Source: Planctomycetota bacterium (GTDB lineage Bacteria; Planctomycetota; Phycisphaerae; UBA1845). Taken from it: DNA of 64,000 nt. Location: the NCBI GenBank assembly GCA_024276605.1, contig JAJRWX010000023.1, positions 1 through 64,000 of the forward strand, given 5' to 3'. Of the stretch, positions 9,065-17,732 are shown piece after piece (the stretch's first letter is position 1; each line of letters begins with the position of its first letter). The notes beneath the pieces are model-generated. The model saw only the letters and a list, made by a program, of their open reading frames with translations, made no database searches and had not been told where the DNA came from. A program made the position numbers and the translations under genes.

Positions 9065-9511
9065 ATGAACATGCAAGCCTGTCGAAAGATCGTGTTTTCG
9101 TTGGTGTTCTGCCTTAGTGTCCTAGCTTCCGCCGTTTACAGCCAGGAGCCTATCGCTGAGTTACGCAGCCAAGCCGAGAAGGGCCACGCCGCCGCCCAAT
9201 TCGATCTCGGGTACAAATACGCACATGGGATGGGAGTTCCCAAGGACCACAAGCAGGCGGTCGCGTGGTATAGAAAGGCCGCCGAGCAAGGGTACGCGAA
9301 GGCGCAGTATAACCTTGGCGTCAAGTACGCGAATGGTGAAGGCGTGCCCAAGGACGACGTTCTCGCTTACATGTGGATAAATATAGCGTCCGCGTCAGGA
9401 AATGAAAATGCCCTAAAAGCGCGTGGGTCGCTCGAAGAGTGGATGACACGCGACCAAATTGCAGAGGCACATCGACTCTCCCGCGAATGGTTGAAGAAGC
9501 ACGCCAAGTAA
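9065..9511 (+). CDS. Secreted Sel1-repeat protein
   Basis: A 148-residue protein with a signal peptide (charged MNMQACRK, then a hydrophobic stretch to ASAVYSQ). It has two clear Sel1-like repeats of 36 residues, each with the pattern AAAQFDLGYKYAHGMGVPKD or AKAQYNLGVKYANGEGVPKD, and a degenerate third helix pair (YMWINIASASGNENA). Sel1 repeats form alpha-alpha superhelices that mediate protein-protein contacts, so it is probably a periplasmic scaffold. The ATG at 9065 has GAGGTG seven bases upstream. The frame opens 13 codons earlier but that start would bury the signal peptide. The gene is convergent with the cyclase gene at 9517, leaving only five bases between their ends. Confidence 0.88.
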   Translation: MNMQACRKIVFSLVFCLSVLASAVYSQEPIAELRSQAEKGHAAAQFDLGYKYAHGMGVPKDHKQAVAWYRKAAEQGYAKAQYNLGVKYANGEGVPKDDVLAYMWINIASASGNENALKARGSLEEWMTRDQIAEAHRLSREWLKKHAK

Positions 9512-9516
9512 CAATG

Positions 9517-10434
9517 TCACCCTGCCGATGGCGGTTTGGTGGCGTCTATGCTGCCTGCGGATTGTTTTTCTATTTCTGTAATCATCGAACCTAACCGCCA
9601 GACGCGCACATCGCCAGTGGATTCGGAAAGGGTCATGGCTATGCTCTTGGTACACGCGGTGATGCCGGCGGCGGCGGCGTGCCGGGTACCTACGCCTTGG
9701 GGAATGGGTTCATCGGAGATAGCCGGTCGAAGCGTGGCGCAGGCGGAGACAATCACGCCGTTGCCTTTGATAATAAACGCGCCGTCTAACTTGGCGATCT
9801 CTTTAACGGTATCGCCGATGGAGTCGTCGAGAATGTTCCTCTCCTTTTCGGTGTACCCCTTAAACGGATTGATGCGTCCTTCGTGGCTATACTTTTGCAC
9901 TTCTCGATGATCGCCAACGACGAACAACGTGCCGATCGGTTTGCCTTCGCGTCCTTCGTGTGCCAGTTCTAATGTTAATCTAAGTATGCGCTCAAAGACC
10001 GGCCTGCGAATGTGTTCGGTGAGTTTGGGTTGACCGACACTGCGAAAAATTTCGTACTCCTTCCCCACCCGCATGGTCACCAGCGTATCGATATCACCTT
10101 CTCCGATCCCCGTTAAGAACACGAACACATCATCGGGCTTGAGAAGCTGTTGTGAAAACGCCATGAGCGTAGCCATCTTGATTTGCCCCATGCGCGTCAG
10201 ATTGAATTTGGGCACCGACAACACATGTGCGGAAATATCCTGAGCCTGATCCACATCCTGCTGGTCACGGCATACCAATACTAATTTCGTCGGGGTTTTG
10301 ATCGCTTGTTTTAATGATTTTAGATCGTGAATTGAACTCACGTAAGCAAAGAGCGTTGCGGCCTTGACGGATTGGGCTACCTGCACGGCAGCTTCAATAA
10401 TCGGTTCGGTAAAGTTTTTCTTGTCTGCATCCAC
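9517..10434 (-). CDS. Soluble diadenylate cyclase with N-terminal pyruvate-kinase-C-like domain (DacZ/CdaZ-like)
   Basis: A 305-residue protein whose C-terminal half is a DAC (DisA_N) domain that condenses two ATP into the second messenger c-di-AMP. The signatures are LFVVGDHREV, LDGAFIIKGNG (the DGA motif) and GVGTRHAAAAGITACTKSIA (the RHxAA motif), followed by VRVWRLGSMITEI. Residues 1-130 lack membrane helices and read like the C-terminal domain of pyruvate kinase (EPIIEAAVQVAQSV, KTPTKLVLVCRDQ, then a short second half). This order matches archaeal DacZ and differs from membrane CdaA, DisA with its helix-hairpin-helix part, and CdaS. The start is a GTG preceded by GAGG about ten bases away. 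A regulatory role for the N-terminal domain is inference. Confidence 0.85.
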   Translation of the reverse strand: MDADKKNFTEPIIEAAVQVAQSVKAATLFAYVSSIHDLKSLKQAIKTPTKLVLVCRDQQDVDQAQDISAHVLSVPKFNLTRMGQIKMATLMAFSQQLLKPDDVFVFLTGIGEGDIDTLVTMRVGKEYEIFRSVGQPKLTEHIRRPVFERILRLTLELAHEGREGKPIGTLFVVGDHREVQKYSHEGRINPFKGYTEKERNILDDSIGDTVKEIAKLDGAFIIKGNGVIVSACATLRPAISDEPIPQGVGTRHAAAAGITACTKSIAMTLSESTGDVRVWRLGSMITEIEKQSAGSIDATKPPSAG

Positions 10435-10503
10435 AGTTTAGCGTACCTCGCTCGGTGGTGATATTTGTAGCACCTTTATACGCTCACTATACTGTTGGCT
10501 AAC

Positions 10504-12306
10504 ATGACCGACAAACGACATCAACATATTTTCCGGATAGTCGTCGTGCTGCTGATGCTGCCGACGTCTACCCTTGGGCAACCCGGCCCATCGATACCTG
10601 AACCGACTCAGCCTCAACTTTTCCCGTCGGAAAAGCTGTTTCTCTCTCGAATCGCACGACGAACCATTAGCGATGCCCGGGCACAGCGCCCTATGTACGA
10701 GCCTGGTTATGTGCCCAAGCGACTCCAATCCATGCAGCGAGAAGTGATCATTCGCTTGCGGCAGGACGGTTATCTACTTTGTGCAGGTGTCGGTGCCAGT
10801 GCTCCCATTGCCCTGGCTACCAGAGATGCGGCTTTGGGTACCTTTGAATTGCTCCAGCAATCCAAGGTTACGGACCTCTCACGCCTCGATCGATTGCTGA
10901 TGGAAATTGAGGTCATCGGAGACGCGGTGGATATTCCCTTCCAAGGTGACTGGACGCAGCCGAGGGCGTTAGATGCGTTTGTGGATCCGGGTATCGATGG
11001 CTTAGTCTTGCTAGGTCAGCAATCACAACATCGATTCGCACCCACGGAACTTTTCACCAATGACACGACATTATCAGCTTCCTTGAAAAAACTGGCGCAG
11101 CTCACGCATTCAGACCCATCCAAAGTGCTCAAGACAGCCCTGATGCGCTTTCGCTCGTCACATTGGTATCAACCTCGAAGCGGTGCGGACATCGTATCGC
11201 TATCACGCGGCTTAACCATTATCCCCCCGGAAGCCGTTACACGGCGCAAACTCGATGAGGTTATCGAATCGCTCGGCGCGTATCTGGTGTACCGTCAAAA
11301 ACCGGACGGTTTATTCACCTATCAATACGAACCCGCACTAGATCGATACAGCGACGAAGATAATCTCGTGCGACAAATTGGCGCGACGGTAGCCATGGCC
11401 ACACACGCTGCATGGTCTGGAAAAAGCGCGTCATTGGCTGCAGCGAATATGGCGATTCGCTTCCACATGAAGGGTGTGACGAACATTCCGGGTGCTCATC
11501 AAGCAGCTTTTCTAGCTACGGCTGATGGTAAACACAAGCTTGGCGTGACGGCCCTCTTTTGCCAGGCACTAGCCGTTTATCCCCAGGCTGATCGCTTTTT
11601 AGCCACGCGTGAAAAACTCATCAATGGCATGCTCTGGCTGCAACGCCCCTCCGGTCTTTTTATCACTGCGTTCCCTCCGGCGGAATCTATCGCCGCACAG
11701 GATTATTTCCCGGGCGAAGCATTGTTAGCTATGGCTACGCATTATAACCAACATCCGGACGAGAGAATATTTGACGCTTTCAATCGTGCGATCCAGTTCT
11801 ATCAACCGTTTTTTCGAGAGCGTCCTTCTCCGGCATTCGTGCCCTGGCAGGTGCAAGCTTTTACACAAATGACCCAACACGCCCAACGCGAGGATTACGA
11901 TGACTATGTGTTCGAGTTAACCGATTGGCTGGCGGATAAACAATTGACTAAAGATAACTGCGCCTGGCCGGAGCTTTGGGGCGGCATCGCCGCGTATCAA
12001 ACCGGACGCGCCGGGGTGTCCACCGCTTCGTATCTGGAAGGCTTCGCCGATGCGCTTTCATTGGCCAAGCGTCGCGGCGACCAAGTGCGCGTGGATCGAT
12101 ACGAAAGAGTTGTGCGTTTGGCTGCTCGCTTTGTGATGCAGTTGCAATTTCGCAAGCAGGAAGCCTATTTCGTGCGTAGTCTACAAGATACGGTTGGTGG
12201 CATTCGTACTTCACCGACGCTGAACCTCCTGCGCATTGACCACGTCCAACATGCACTCATAGCCCTCATGAAGACGAGACACGTTTTATATGGAAGCCGA
12301 GGGTAA
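10504..12306 (+). CDS. Secreted protein: AMMECR1-like domain plus alpha/alpha-barrel domain
   Basis: A 600-residue protein with a signal peptide (MTDKRHQH, then a hydrophobic core ending STLGQP). Residues 65-230 resemble an AMMECR1 domain: GYLLCAGVGASAPIALATRDAA, then LMEIEVIGDAVDI, DPGIDGLVLL, RFAPTELF, and RFRSSHWYQP. Residues 240-595 are rich in paired helices with aromatic and glycine motifs (GAYLVYRQKPDGLFTYQYEP, GMLWLQRPSGLF, PGEALLAMATHY). These resemble six-hairpin glycosidase or terpenoid-cyclase toroids, but no catalytic acid pair is certain. The frame begins with TTG at 10495; the ATG at 10504 fits the signal peptide. Eight bases separate its stop from the glycosyltransferase gene, suggesting an operon and a possible envelope glycan link. 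Function unknown. Confidence 0.7.
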   Translation: MTDKRHQHIFRIVVVLLMLPTSTLGQPGPSIPEPTQPQLFPSEKLFLSRIARRTISDARAQRPMYEPGYVPKRLQSMQREVIIRLRQDGYLLCAGVGASAPIALATRDAALGTFELLQQSKVTDLSRLDRLLMEIEVIGDAVDIPFQGDWTQPRALDAFVDPGIDGLVLLGQQSQHRFAPTELFTNDTTLSASLKKLAQLTHSDPSKVLKTALMRFRSSHWYQPRSGADIVSLSRGLTIIPPEAVTRRKLDEVIESLGAYLVYRQKPDGLFTYQYEPALDRYSDEDNLVRQIGATVAMATHAAWSGKSASLAAANMAIRFHMKGVTNIPGAHQAAFLATADGKHKLGVTALFCQALAVYPQADRFLATREKLINGMLWLQRPSGLFITAFPPAESIAAQDYFPGEALLAMATHYNQHPDERIFDAFNRAIQFYQPFFRERPSPAFVPWQVQAFTQMTQHAQREDYDDYVFELTDWLADKQLTKDNCAWPELWGGIAAYQTGRAGVSTASYLEGFADALSLAKRRGDQVRVDRYERVVRLAARFVMQLQFRKQEAYFVRSLQDTVGGIRTSPTLNLLRIDHVQHALIALMKTRHVLYGSRG

Positions 12307-12314
12307 AAACCGCC

Positions 12315-14375
12315 GTGAGCAGACGTCACCGTGAGCGATTCCATCATCATGACGTGGCGATAACGCCGAATTGGCGACTCCGTTTTTCCATCTTGTTCAT
12401 CACCGTCACACTATTCGGCGTTGGTGTCGTCTCACCCTACGCACTGATTACGCTGGCTATCGACGGTTTGTCCGCCGGGATAGTACTCATCCCTCCCATG
12501 ATGGCAGGTCTGTGGGTCATGCGCTTCGCCCGGCTGGATCACATGCCACTTCGTTGGCACCTACTATTGGGAACTTCGGTTGGGTTGGGTGGTTTGTCAT
12601 TGGCGATCTTACTGGGTGGCGTGAGCGGCGTACTGCAAAGACCCGTATGGCTGGCCATATATATCGCCTTAACGACCGTCGGTGTACTGCGCGTCAAACA
12701 TCTATGGCTCGCATTCAGAACCACCCAACCACGAGCGCCATCGCATGATAAGAGCGTCAATTTCATCAGCGCATTGCTGCTACTGGCTTGCCCGTTCGCT
12801 ATCATGTCGCTGTTGGCTGCAGTGAATGCGCCGGGTCTGATATGGCAAGAGGAGGGATTTGGTTATGACGTCCTCGAATATCACTTGCAGTTGCCGAAGG
12901 AATATCTCGCGGAAGGACGTATCTCCTATCGCCCGCACAACGTCTACGGCAACTTTCCAGCCAATGTCGAAATGCTGTACCTAACGGCCATGATTCTTCA
13001 CGGCCCGCACGTGGATGTGGGCGTCATAGCGAATCTGATCCACGCCGCTTTGATGTGGCTGACGGTATTCGCTGCTTGGGTGGTGGGTAAAGACTTCTCG
13101 CCCAGGGCCGGCGCAGTGGCAGCTGTCGCTATGGGCACGTGCGGCTGGGTACCCTATCTAAGCGGGCTTGCCTATACCGAAGGCGGTTTGCTATTCTTTG
13201 GTATGGTCGCGACTGGTCTGACGCTGCGCGCGTTGCGATTAAACCAACAAGATAAACACAACCCACCCGGCCAATGGCGACTATGGACCCTCGCCAGTGC
13301 CATGGCTGGTCTGGCCTGTGGCTGTAAATACACCGCCGGGCCTATGATCGCGTTACCTCTTTGTTTGGCCGCATTCTGGACGCCCACAACCAGCGTGGTT
13401 CGCCGATTGGGATTCGCTTGCGCATTCTCATTGGCAACGCTAACCACACTATCCCCCTGGCTCATCAAAAACGCCGTAGCTACGGGTAACCCTGTCTTCC
13501 CGCTGTTGAACCAAGTATTCAAAGCTCAGCCGGAGGGTTGGTCGGTAGCGCAGGATGCGCGATGGATGGCTGGTCACAAACCCGCACCAAGCGAGCGAAG
13601 TATGACGGCCAAGCTCCGTACCCTATGGAACCGTACCGCAGCCGATGAGAAACATCGCTTCGGGCCTATCGTCTTAATCCTAGCTGTCGCGGGTTTGGCA
13701 CTGCGACGCATTCGACGCGAGGATATGACGCTCATCTTTCTATTGTTTGCACAGCTCACCGTATGGCTATTTGCCACGCACCTTTATGCGCGGTTTGCGG
13801 TCGTACTATTGATACCATTGACACTACTAGCCGGGAGCATCCTAAGAGAGACAAAGCCTATCGCAGTTCGTGCGGGCGTATTCACGTTACTGGCTATCGG
13901 TTGTTTATGGAACGGTTATTTCAGCGGTAAATTGATAGCCCATGAAGCGATCATCGGTGCACCACCTTCGATTTTTTACGATGGTCAGTTGCCCGGCTAT
14001 GAATATCTGCAAGTGATTAATCAGGATTTACCGACATCGGCAAAAATACTCATGGTTGGTGATGCGAAGGCATACTACATGCGCCGAGAAGTTGATTACT
14101 GCGTCGTATTCAATCGGAGTGATTTCATCGAGACCGTTAGATCCAAAACAGACGAGGGCATTGTCGATTGGCTCCGGGAGAATGCATACACACACGTGCT
14201 GGTTAACTGGGCGGAAATCAATCGACTCAGACAGAGTTACGGCTTTGCGGATGTAATAACGCCAACCCTATTCGATCGGTTGTCGCAGCACGGGTTGCAC
14301 GTGTACCAAGCATTCGATCATCCTGTCGACACCGCAAGGTATATCACACTGTATGAAGTCGAACCCTCAAATTAG
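12315..14375 (+). CDS. Multi-spanning membrane glycosyltransferase-like protein (GT-C fold)
   Basis: A 686-residue protein with roughly ten to twelve hydrophobic segments spread over residues 20-540 and a soluble C-terminal domain of about 130 residues. The first large loop contains GYDVLEYHLQLPKEYL and NVYGNFPANVEMLY. This resembles the acidic-motif loop of GT-C enzymes (ArnT/PMT-like) that take sugars from a polyprenyl phosphate carrier. Motifs such as LACGCKYTAGPMIALPL and SPWLIKNAVATGNPVFPL recur in uncharacterised family members. The start is a GTG, which fits the spacing from the preceding gene; no earlier ATG is available in frame. Donor and acceptor cannot be told. The pairing with the secreted alpha/alpha-barrel protein suggests envelope or exopolysaccharide assembly. 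Confidence 0.75.
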   Translation: MSRRHRERFHHHDVAITPNWRLRFSILFITVTLFGVGVVSPYALITLAIDGLSAGIVLIPPMMAGLWVMRFARLDHMPLRWHLLLGTSVGLGGLSLAILLGGVSGVLQRPVWLAIYIALTTVGVLRVKHLWLAFRTTQPRAPSHDKSVNFISALLLLACPFAIMSLLAAVNAPGLIWQEEGFGYDVLEYHLQLPKEYLAEGRISYRPHNVYGNFPANVEMLYLTAMILHGPHVDVGVIANLIHAALMWLTVFAAWVVGKDFSPRAGAVAAVAMGTCGWVPYLSGLAYTEGGLLFFGMVATGLTLRALRLNQQDKHNPPGQWRLWTLASAMAGLACGCKYTAGPMIALPLCLAAFWTPTTSVVRRLGFACAFSLATLTTLSPWLIKNAVATGNPVFPLLNQVFKAQPEGWSVAQDARWMAGHKPAPSERSMTAKLRTLWNRTAADEKHRFGPIVLILAVAGLALRRIRREDMTLIFLLFAQLTVWLFATHLYARFAVVLLIPLTLLAGSILRETKPIAVRAGVFTLLAIGCLWNGYFSGKLIAHEAIIGAPPSIFYDGQLPGYEYLQVINQDLPTSAKILMVGDAKAYYMRREVDYCVVFNRSDFIETVRSKTDEGIVDWLRENAYTHVLVNWAEINRLRQSYGFADVITPTLFDRLSQHGLHVYQAFDHPVDTARYITLYEVEPSN

Positions 14376-14417
14376 CACATGTCATAGCCCGATGTATGTC
14401 GGAACTCATATAACCCC

Positions 14418-15443
14418 TTACTCTACACCTTGATCTGCCAGCCAGCGTTCGGCGTCGATGGCGGCTTTACATCCCATACCGGCAGCGGTTATTGCCTGAC
14501 GATAGACGCTATCCACGCAATCCCCCGCAGCGAATACGCCTTCCACACTCGTCGTGGATCGATAGGGGTCATCCAATTTGATGTACTTTTTCGCATCGAG
14601 TTCAAGCTGACCGTTGAGAAAATCCGACGCCGGCGTGTGGCCGATAGCCATGAACAATCCGCTCAATTCGAGCGTGGATTCCTCATGCGTTACCGTATCT
14701 TGCAACTTAACGCCGGTTATTGATTCGTCACCCATGACGTCCAAGACCACTTTGTTCCACAAGACTTCAAGCTTGGGACTGTTCAGCGCACGCTCAGCCA
14801 TGATCTTGGAAGCGCGAAGCTCGTCGCGTCGATGGATCATGTACACCTTCGAAGCGAACTTGGTGAGATAGGTCGCCTCTTCAACGGCGGAGTCACCGCC
14901 GCCAACCACGGCTAACACCTTATCACGGAAGACCGGCAAGGCCCCATCGCAGACCGCGCAAGCACTTACGCCACCGCCGGCCTGGGCTAATCGCAGTTCG
15001 TTTTCCAATCCCATCCAATTCGCTTTTGCCCCCGTCGCAATGATAACACTGTGCGCGAGACAGTCGTATCCATCGTCCCCTTTAATAGCAAATGGGCGTT
15101 TCGATAAATCGATGGATTCAACGCTTTGGAACGGACTGTACAAACCAGCCGAGACTTCCGTCGCCACACCATCGTTGGTTACGACGCGCGTATCAAACCG
15201 CATGGCCTGCTTAAAAAACAAGTCCATCATTTCCTGGCCATTGATACCGTCGGGAAAGCCCGGGTAGTTTTCAACATCGGTGGTGAGCATTAGTTGCCCA
15301 CCTGGAACTAAATCCTTGCTAACAGCCCTTCCGGGATAAACTAGCGGACTAAGATTCGCCCGAGCCGCATATAGCGCTGCGGTCCAGCCGGCTGGACCTG
15401 AACCAATGATGACTAGTTTCTCGACGTTGTTGGATGCTGACAT
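14418..15443 (-). CDS. trxB: Thioredoxin-disulfide reductase
   Basis: A 341-residue FAD/NADPH flavoprotein that reduces thioredoxin. The N-terminal FAD motif is [21 protein letters not shown], the redox-active disulfide is CAVCDG at about residue 156, the NADPH motif is [16 protein letters not shown] with [12 protein letters not shown], and the C-terminal FAD motif is [24 protein letters not shown]. The length is slightly above the usual 310-320 because of an insertion around residues 95-125 ([12 protein letters not shown]). It converges with the glycosyltransferase gene. No partner thioredoxin gene is in the window. Confidence 0.96.
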   Translation of the reverse strand: MSASNNVEKLVIIGSGPAGWTAALYAARANLSPLVYPGRAVSKDLVPGGQLMLTTDVENYPGFPDGINGQEMMDLFFKQAMRFDTRVVTNDGVATEVSAGLYSPFQSVESIDLSKRPFAIKGDDGYDCLAHSVIIATGAKANWMGLENELRLAQAGGGVSACAVCDGALPVFRDKVLAVVGGGDSAVEEATYLTKFASKVYMIHRRDELRASKIMAERALNSPKLEVLWNKVVLDVMGDESITGVKLQDTVTHEESTLELSGLFMAIGHTPASDFLNGQLELDAKKYIKLDDPYRSTTSVEGVFAAGDCVDSVYRQAITAAGMGCKAAIDAERWLADQGVE

Positions 15444-15575
15444 ATCGTTTGTTGCTCCGTATCCATAAGCTGATGCTTCCAGCTTAGTGCTGGCTCGATA
15501 CTATTTTGTATTGTCACGCTGAGAGGATGATAGCCCCTACGACAAAAGTCGTCCAAGAAGTGGCGCTCCGTAAAA

Positions 15576-16610
15576 TCACGTCAGTACAGGTGCCCAATCC
15601 TGCGCGCGGACGGCATTGGTAATACGCTCAGCCATATCAACCGCCGCATAGCCGTCTTCGGCGCTGACCGCAGCTGCGGAACCATCACGAACGGAGGCCA
15701 GGAACGATTCAATTTCGGCTTTGAGCGGTTCAATGTCGTCTATCTCCAACGGTTCAATCTGCATCATCGACCCGAAATCCATATCCGCCATTTGCGACAG
15801 ATCCTCAAAATTTCGTTCGCGGGCGAGTTTAATCAAATTAAGATTATCATCGAGTTTTACGGCAATGCCCGACTTTTTATGGTAATCCATCGATAAATAC
15901 GCCGACGGCGAAAACACCCGGATTTTCCGTTCCGTTTTCAGCGCCAATCGTGAGGCCGTCATCACTGCGGTGGTCCCATCAGGAAAACGTATGCGTGCAT
16001 TGGCTACGTCTTCACAATCGCCGAGAACCGCCACACCCACGGCATCTACCGTATACTCACGCTGATTGACCAGATGCAATACGATGTCAATGTCGTGAAT
16101 CATCATGTCAAACACAACACCGATGTCAGCGCTGCGAAAGGTAAACGGGCTGATGCGGTCCGTCTCGATAAACTTCGGCGTCACTTTCATGCGCAACATG
16201 GCCTGCACCACCGGATTGAATCGCTCCGAATGGCCAACTTGCAGCAGGCAATTATACTTGCGCGAGGCATCCACGATTTTCTTGGCATCAGTGGTATCCG
16301 GCGCGAGCGGCTTTTCGACGAGAACGCTTACACCATGGGTCATAAGTTCAATAGCCACAGATGCGTGATAAACTGTTTGCACTGCCACTGTTACAGCATC
16401 TACATGATCGACAATATCAGCCACATCTTGATAGGCCTGACCGCCGTACAATTCAACGAACTTTTTCGCCCGTTCTATGTCCTTATCCACGATGGCTACA
16501 AGTTCACAGCCGGGTAGCTCACTGTAAATGCGCGCATGATGCCGGCCCATGTGGCCTGCACCGATGACAGCCACCCGCAACGTCTGGTCGGATGTTCGCT
16601 TCATAATCAT
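15576..16610 (-). CDS. Gfo/Idh/MocA family oxidoreductase
   Basis: A 344-residue NAD(P)-dependent dehydrogenase. The Rossmann motif VAVIGAGHMGRHHARIY lies near the N-terminus, the conserved EKP motif is in VLVEKPLAPDTTDAKKIVDA, and the catalytic region has HSERFNPVVQAML and GVVFDMMIHDIDIVLHLV. Family members act on sugars, often nucleotide sugars. The ATG at 16610 overlaps no other gene but starts two bases after the lpxA stop, with a second ATG two codons in. Location directly after lpxA is common in this kind of cluster and suggests a role in UDP-GlcNAc or lipid A sugar metabolism, such as oxidation preceding amination for a diamino sugar. No aminotransferase (GnnB-like) follows, so this remains inference. 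Confidence 0.85.
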   Translation of the reverse strand: MIMKRTSDQTLRVAVIGAGHMGRHHARIYSELPGCELVAIVDKDIERAKKFVELYGGQAYQDVADIVDHVDAVTVAVQTVYHASVAIELMTHGVSVLVEKPLAPDTTDAKKIVDASRKYNCLLQVGHSERFNPVVQAMLRMKVTPKFIETDRISPFTFRSADIGVVFDMMIHDIDIVLHLVNQREYTVDAVGVAVLGDCEDVANARIRFPDGTTAVMTASRLALKTERKIRVFSPSAYLSMDYHKKSGIAVKLDDNLNLIKLARERNFEDLSQMADMDFGSMMQIEPLEIDDIEPLKAEIESFLASVRDGSAAAVSAEDGYAAVDMAERITNAVRAQDWAPVLT

Positions 16611-16612
16611 AC

Positions 16613-17710
16613 TCAGGAATGTTTGGTAAAAGTGGCCGTCACACGCTTCGGGCCGTCAATGACCATATTAATAGGATTGGCGTTACCGGAGAGATTACCA
16701 TTCCATCCGTGAAATGACCAGCCGGATGCCGCTTTGGCTCTTAGCTGTAGTACCACGTCACGATCGCGCGAGCCTGTGCGAATCTTCGTCACTTCACCAT
16801 CACCAACCACATCGACGGTAAGACCATCAACAGGCTCATCCCGGCCATCTTCATGGTGAAGTTTCCATGACCGACGATGCACCGCGTCTTTACGTAGCGC
16901 TTCAAGATACCGACCGTGTCTGCCATGGGCAAACGAACGCATGAGCGATTCGCACAGATACCGCACATGTTCATTGAGATCGGATGTCTCCAGCATGACT
17001 TCTACTCGTTCGCGGATGGAGGTTCCGCTCAGCCGCGCTCGTCGTGAAAATATTTTCAAGAACGCCGCTTTAAGTGCTCCCACGTCTTCACGGCTAAAAC
17101 CACACCGCTCCAGTCCGACACCGTTGACCATACGGATTTCCGATCGCGTACCCCGTGCCGCGACGATAATCATATACGGCGGTACATCCGCAGGTACGCG
17201 CGTCATTCCCCCAATAAAGGCGTGCCTACCTACTGTCACAAAGTGATGCACGGCACTATGGCCACCCATATTGACATAATCTTCTACATGCACATGACCC
17301 GCGAACTGGACGTAGTTGGCCATAATACAATGATTACCGATGGTGCAGTCATGCGCAATGTGCGCACCGACAAGAAAAAGGTTTCCATCACCGATGCTGG
17401 TAACTCCACCGCCATTGGCCGTACCTGGATGGCAGGTGACCATTTCCCGAAAAATGTTATTTGAGCCGACAACAAGCGTCGTAGGCTCGCCTTCGTATTT
17501 CAAATCCTGTGGAGGCGCGCCAAGCACAGCTTGCGGAAATACCTCGCAATTTGATCCAAGCGTCGTATATCCTTCTACCGTGGCATGATGATGAATATGA
17601 CAATCATCACCGATCACCACGTGTGGGCCTAGGTACGCCATGGGACCAACGACTACGTTACGTCCAAGCGTAGCGCCTGGATCAATCACAGCTTGAGAAT
17701 GAATACTCAC
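16613..17710 (-). CDS. lpxA: Acyl-ACP:UDP-N-acetylglucosamine O-acyltransferase with C-terminal InlB-type extension
   Basis: LpxA performs the first step of lipid A synthesis. Residues 1-190 form the left-handed beta-helix of hexapeptide repeats (GATLGRNVVVGPMAYLGPHV, IGDGNLFLVGAHIAHDCTIG) with the catalytic His in GGHSAVHHF. Residues 190-265 match the usual helical C-terminal domain (GLERCGFSREDVGALKAAF). The protein is 365 residues, about 100 longer than typical LpxA. The tail (about 290-365) contains a divergent InlB B-repeat-like unit, GWSFHGWNGNLSGNANP followed by KRVTATFT. Such units are usually found on exported proteins, so a fusion to a cytoplasmic acyltransferase is odd. No stop or frame change separates the parts. 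It follows lpxC-fabZ by 22 bases. Confidence 0.93.
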   Translation of the reverse strand: MSIHSQAVIDPGATLGRNVVVGPMAYLGPHVVIGDDCHIHHHATVEGYTTLGSNCEVFPQAVLGAPPQDLKYEGEPTTLVVGSNNIFREMVTCHPGTANGGGVTSIGDGNLFLVGAHIAHDCTIGNHCIMANYVQFAGHVHVEDYVNMGGHSAVHHFVTVGRHAFIGGMTRVPADVPPYMIIVAARGTRSEIRMVNGVGLERCGFSREDVGALKAAFLKIFSRRARLSGTSIRERVEVMLETSDLNEHVRYLCESLMRSFAHGRHGRYLEALRKDAVHRRSWKLHHEDGRDEPVDGLTVDVVGDGEVTKIRTGSRDRDVVLQLRAKAASGWSFHGWNGNLSGNANPINMVIDGPKRVTATFTKHS

Positions 17711-17732
17711 AAGTCACGTATCTCCGTCCATT

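Noticed and set aside
8635..9117. Long frames on both strands through repeat copy 3
   Set aside because: The frames arise from GC-rich palindromes and have matching look-alikes in the other copies.
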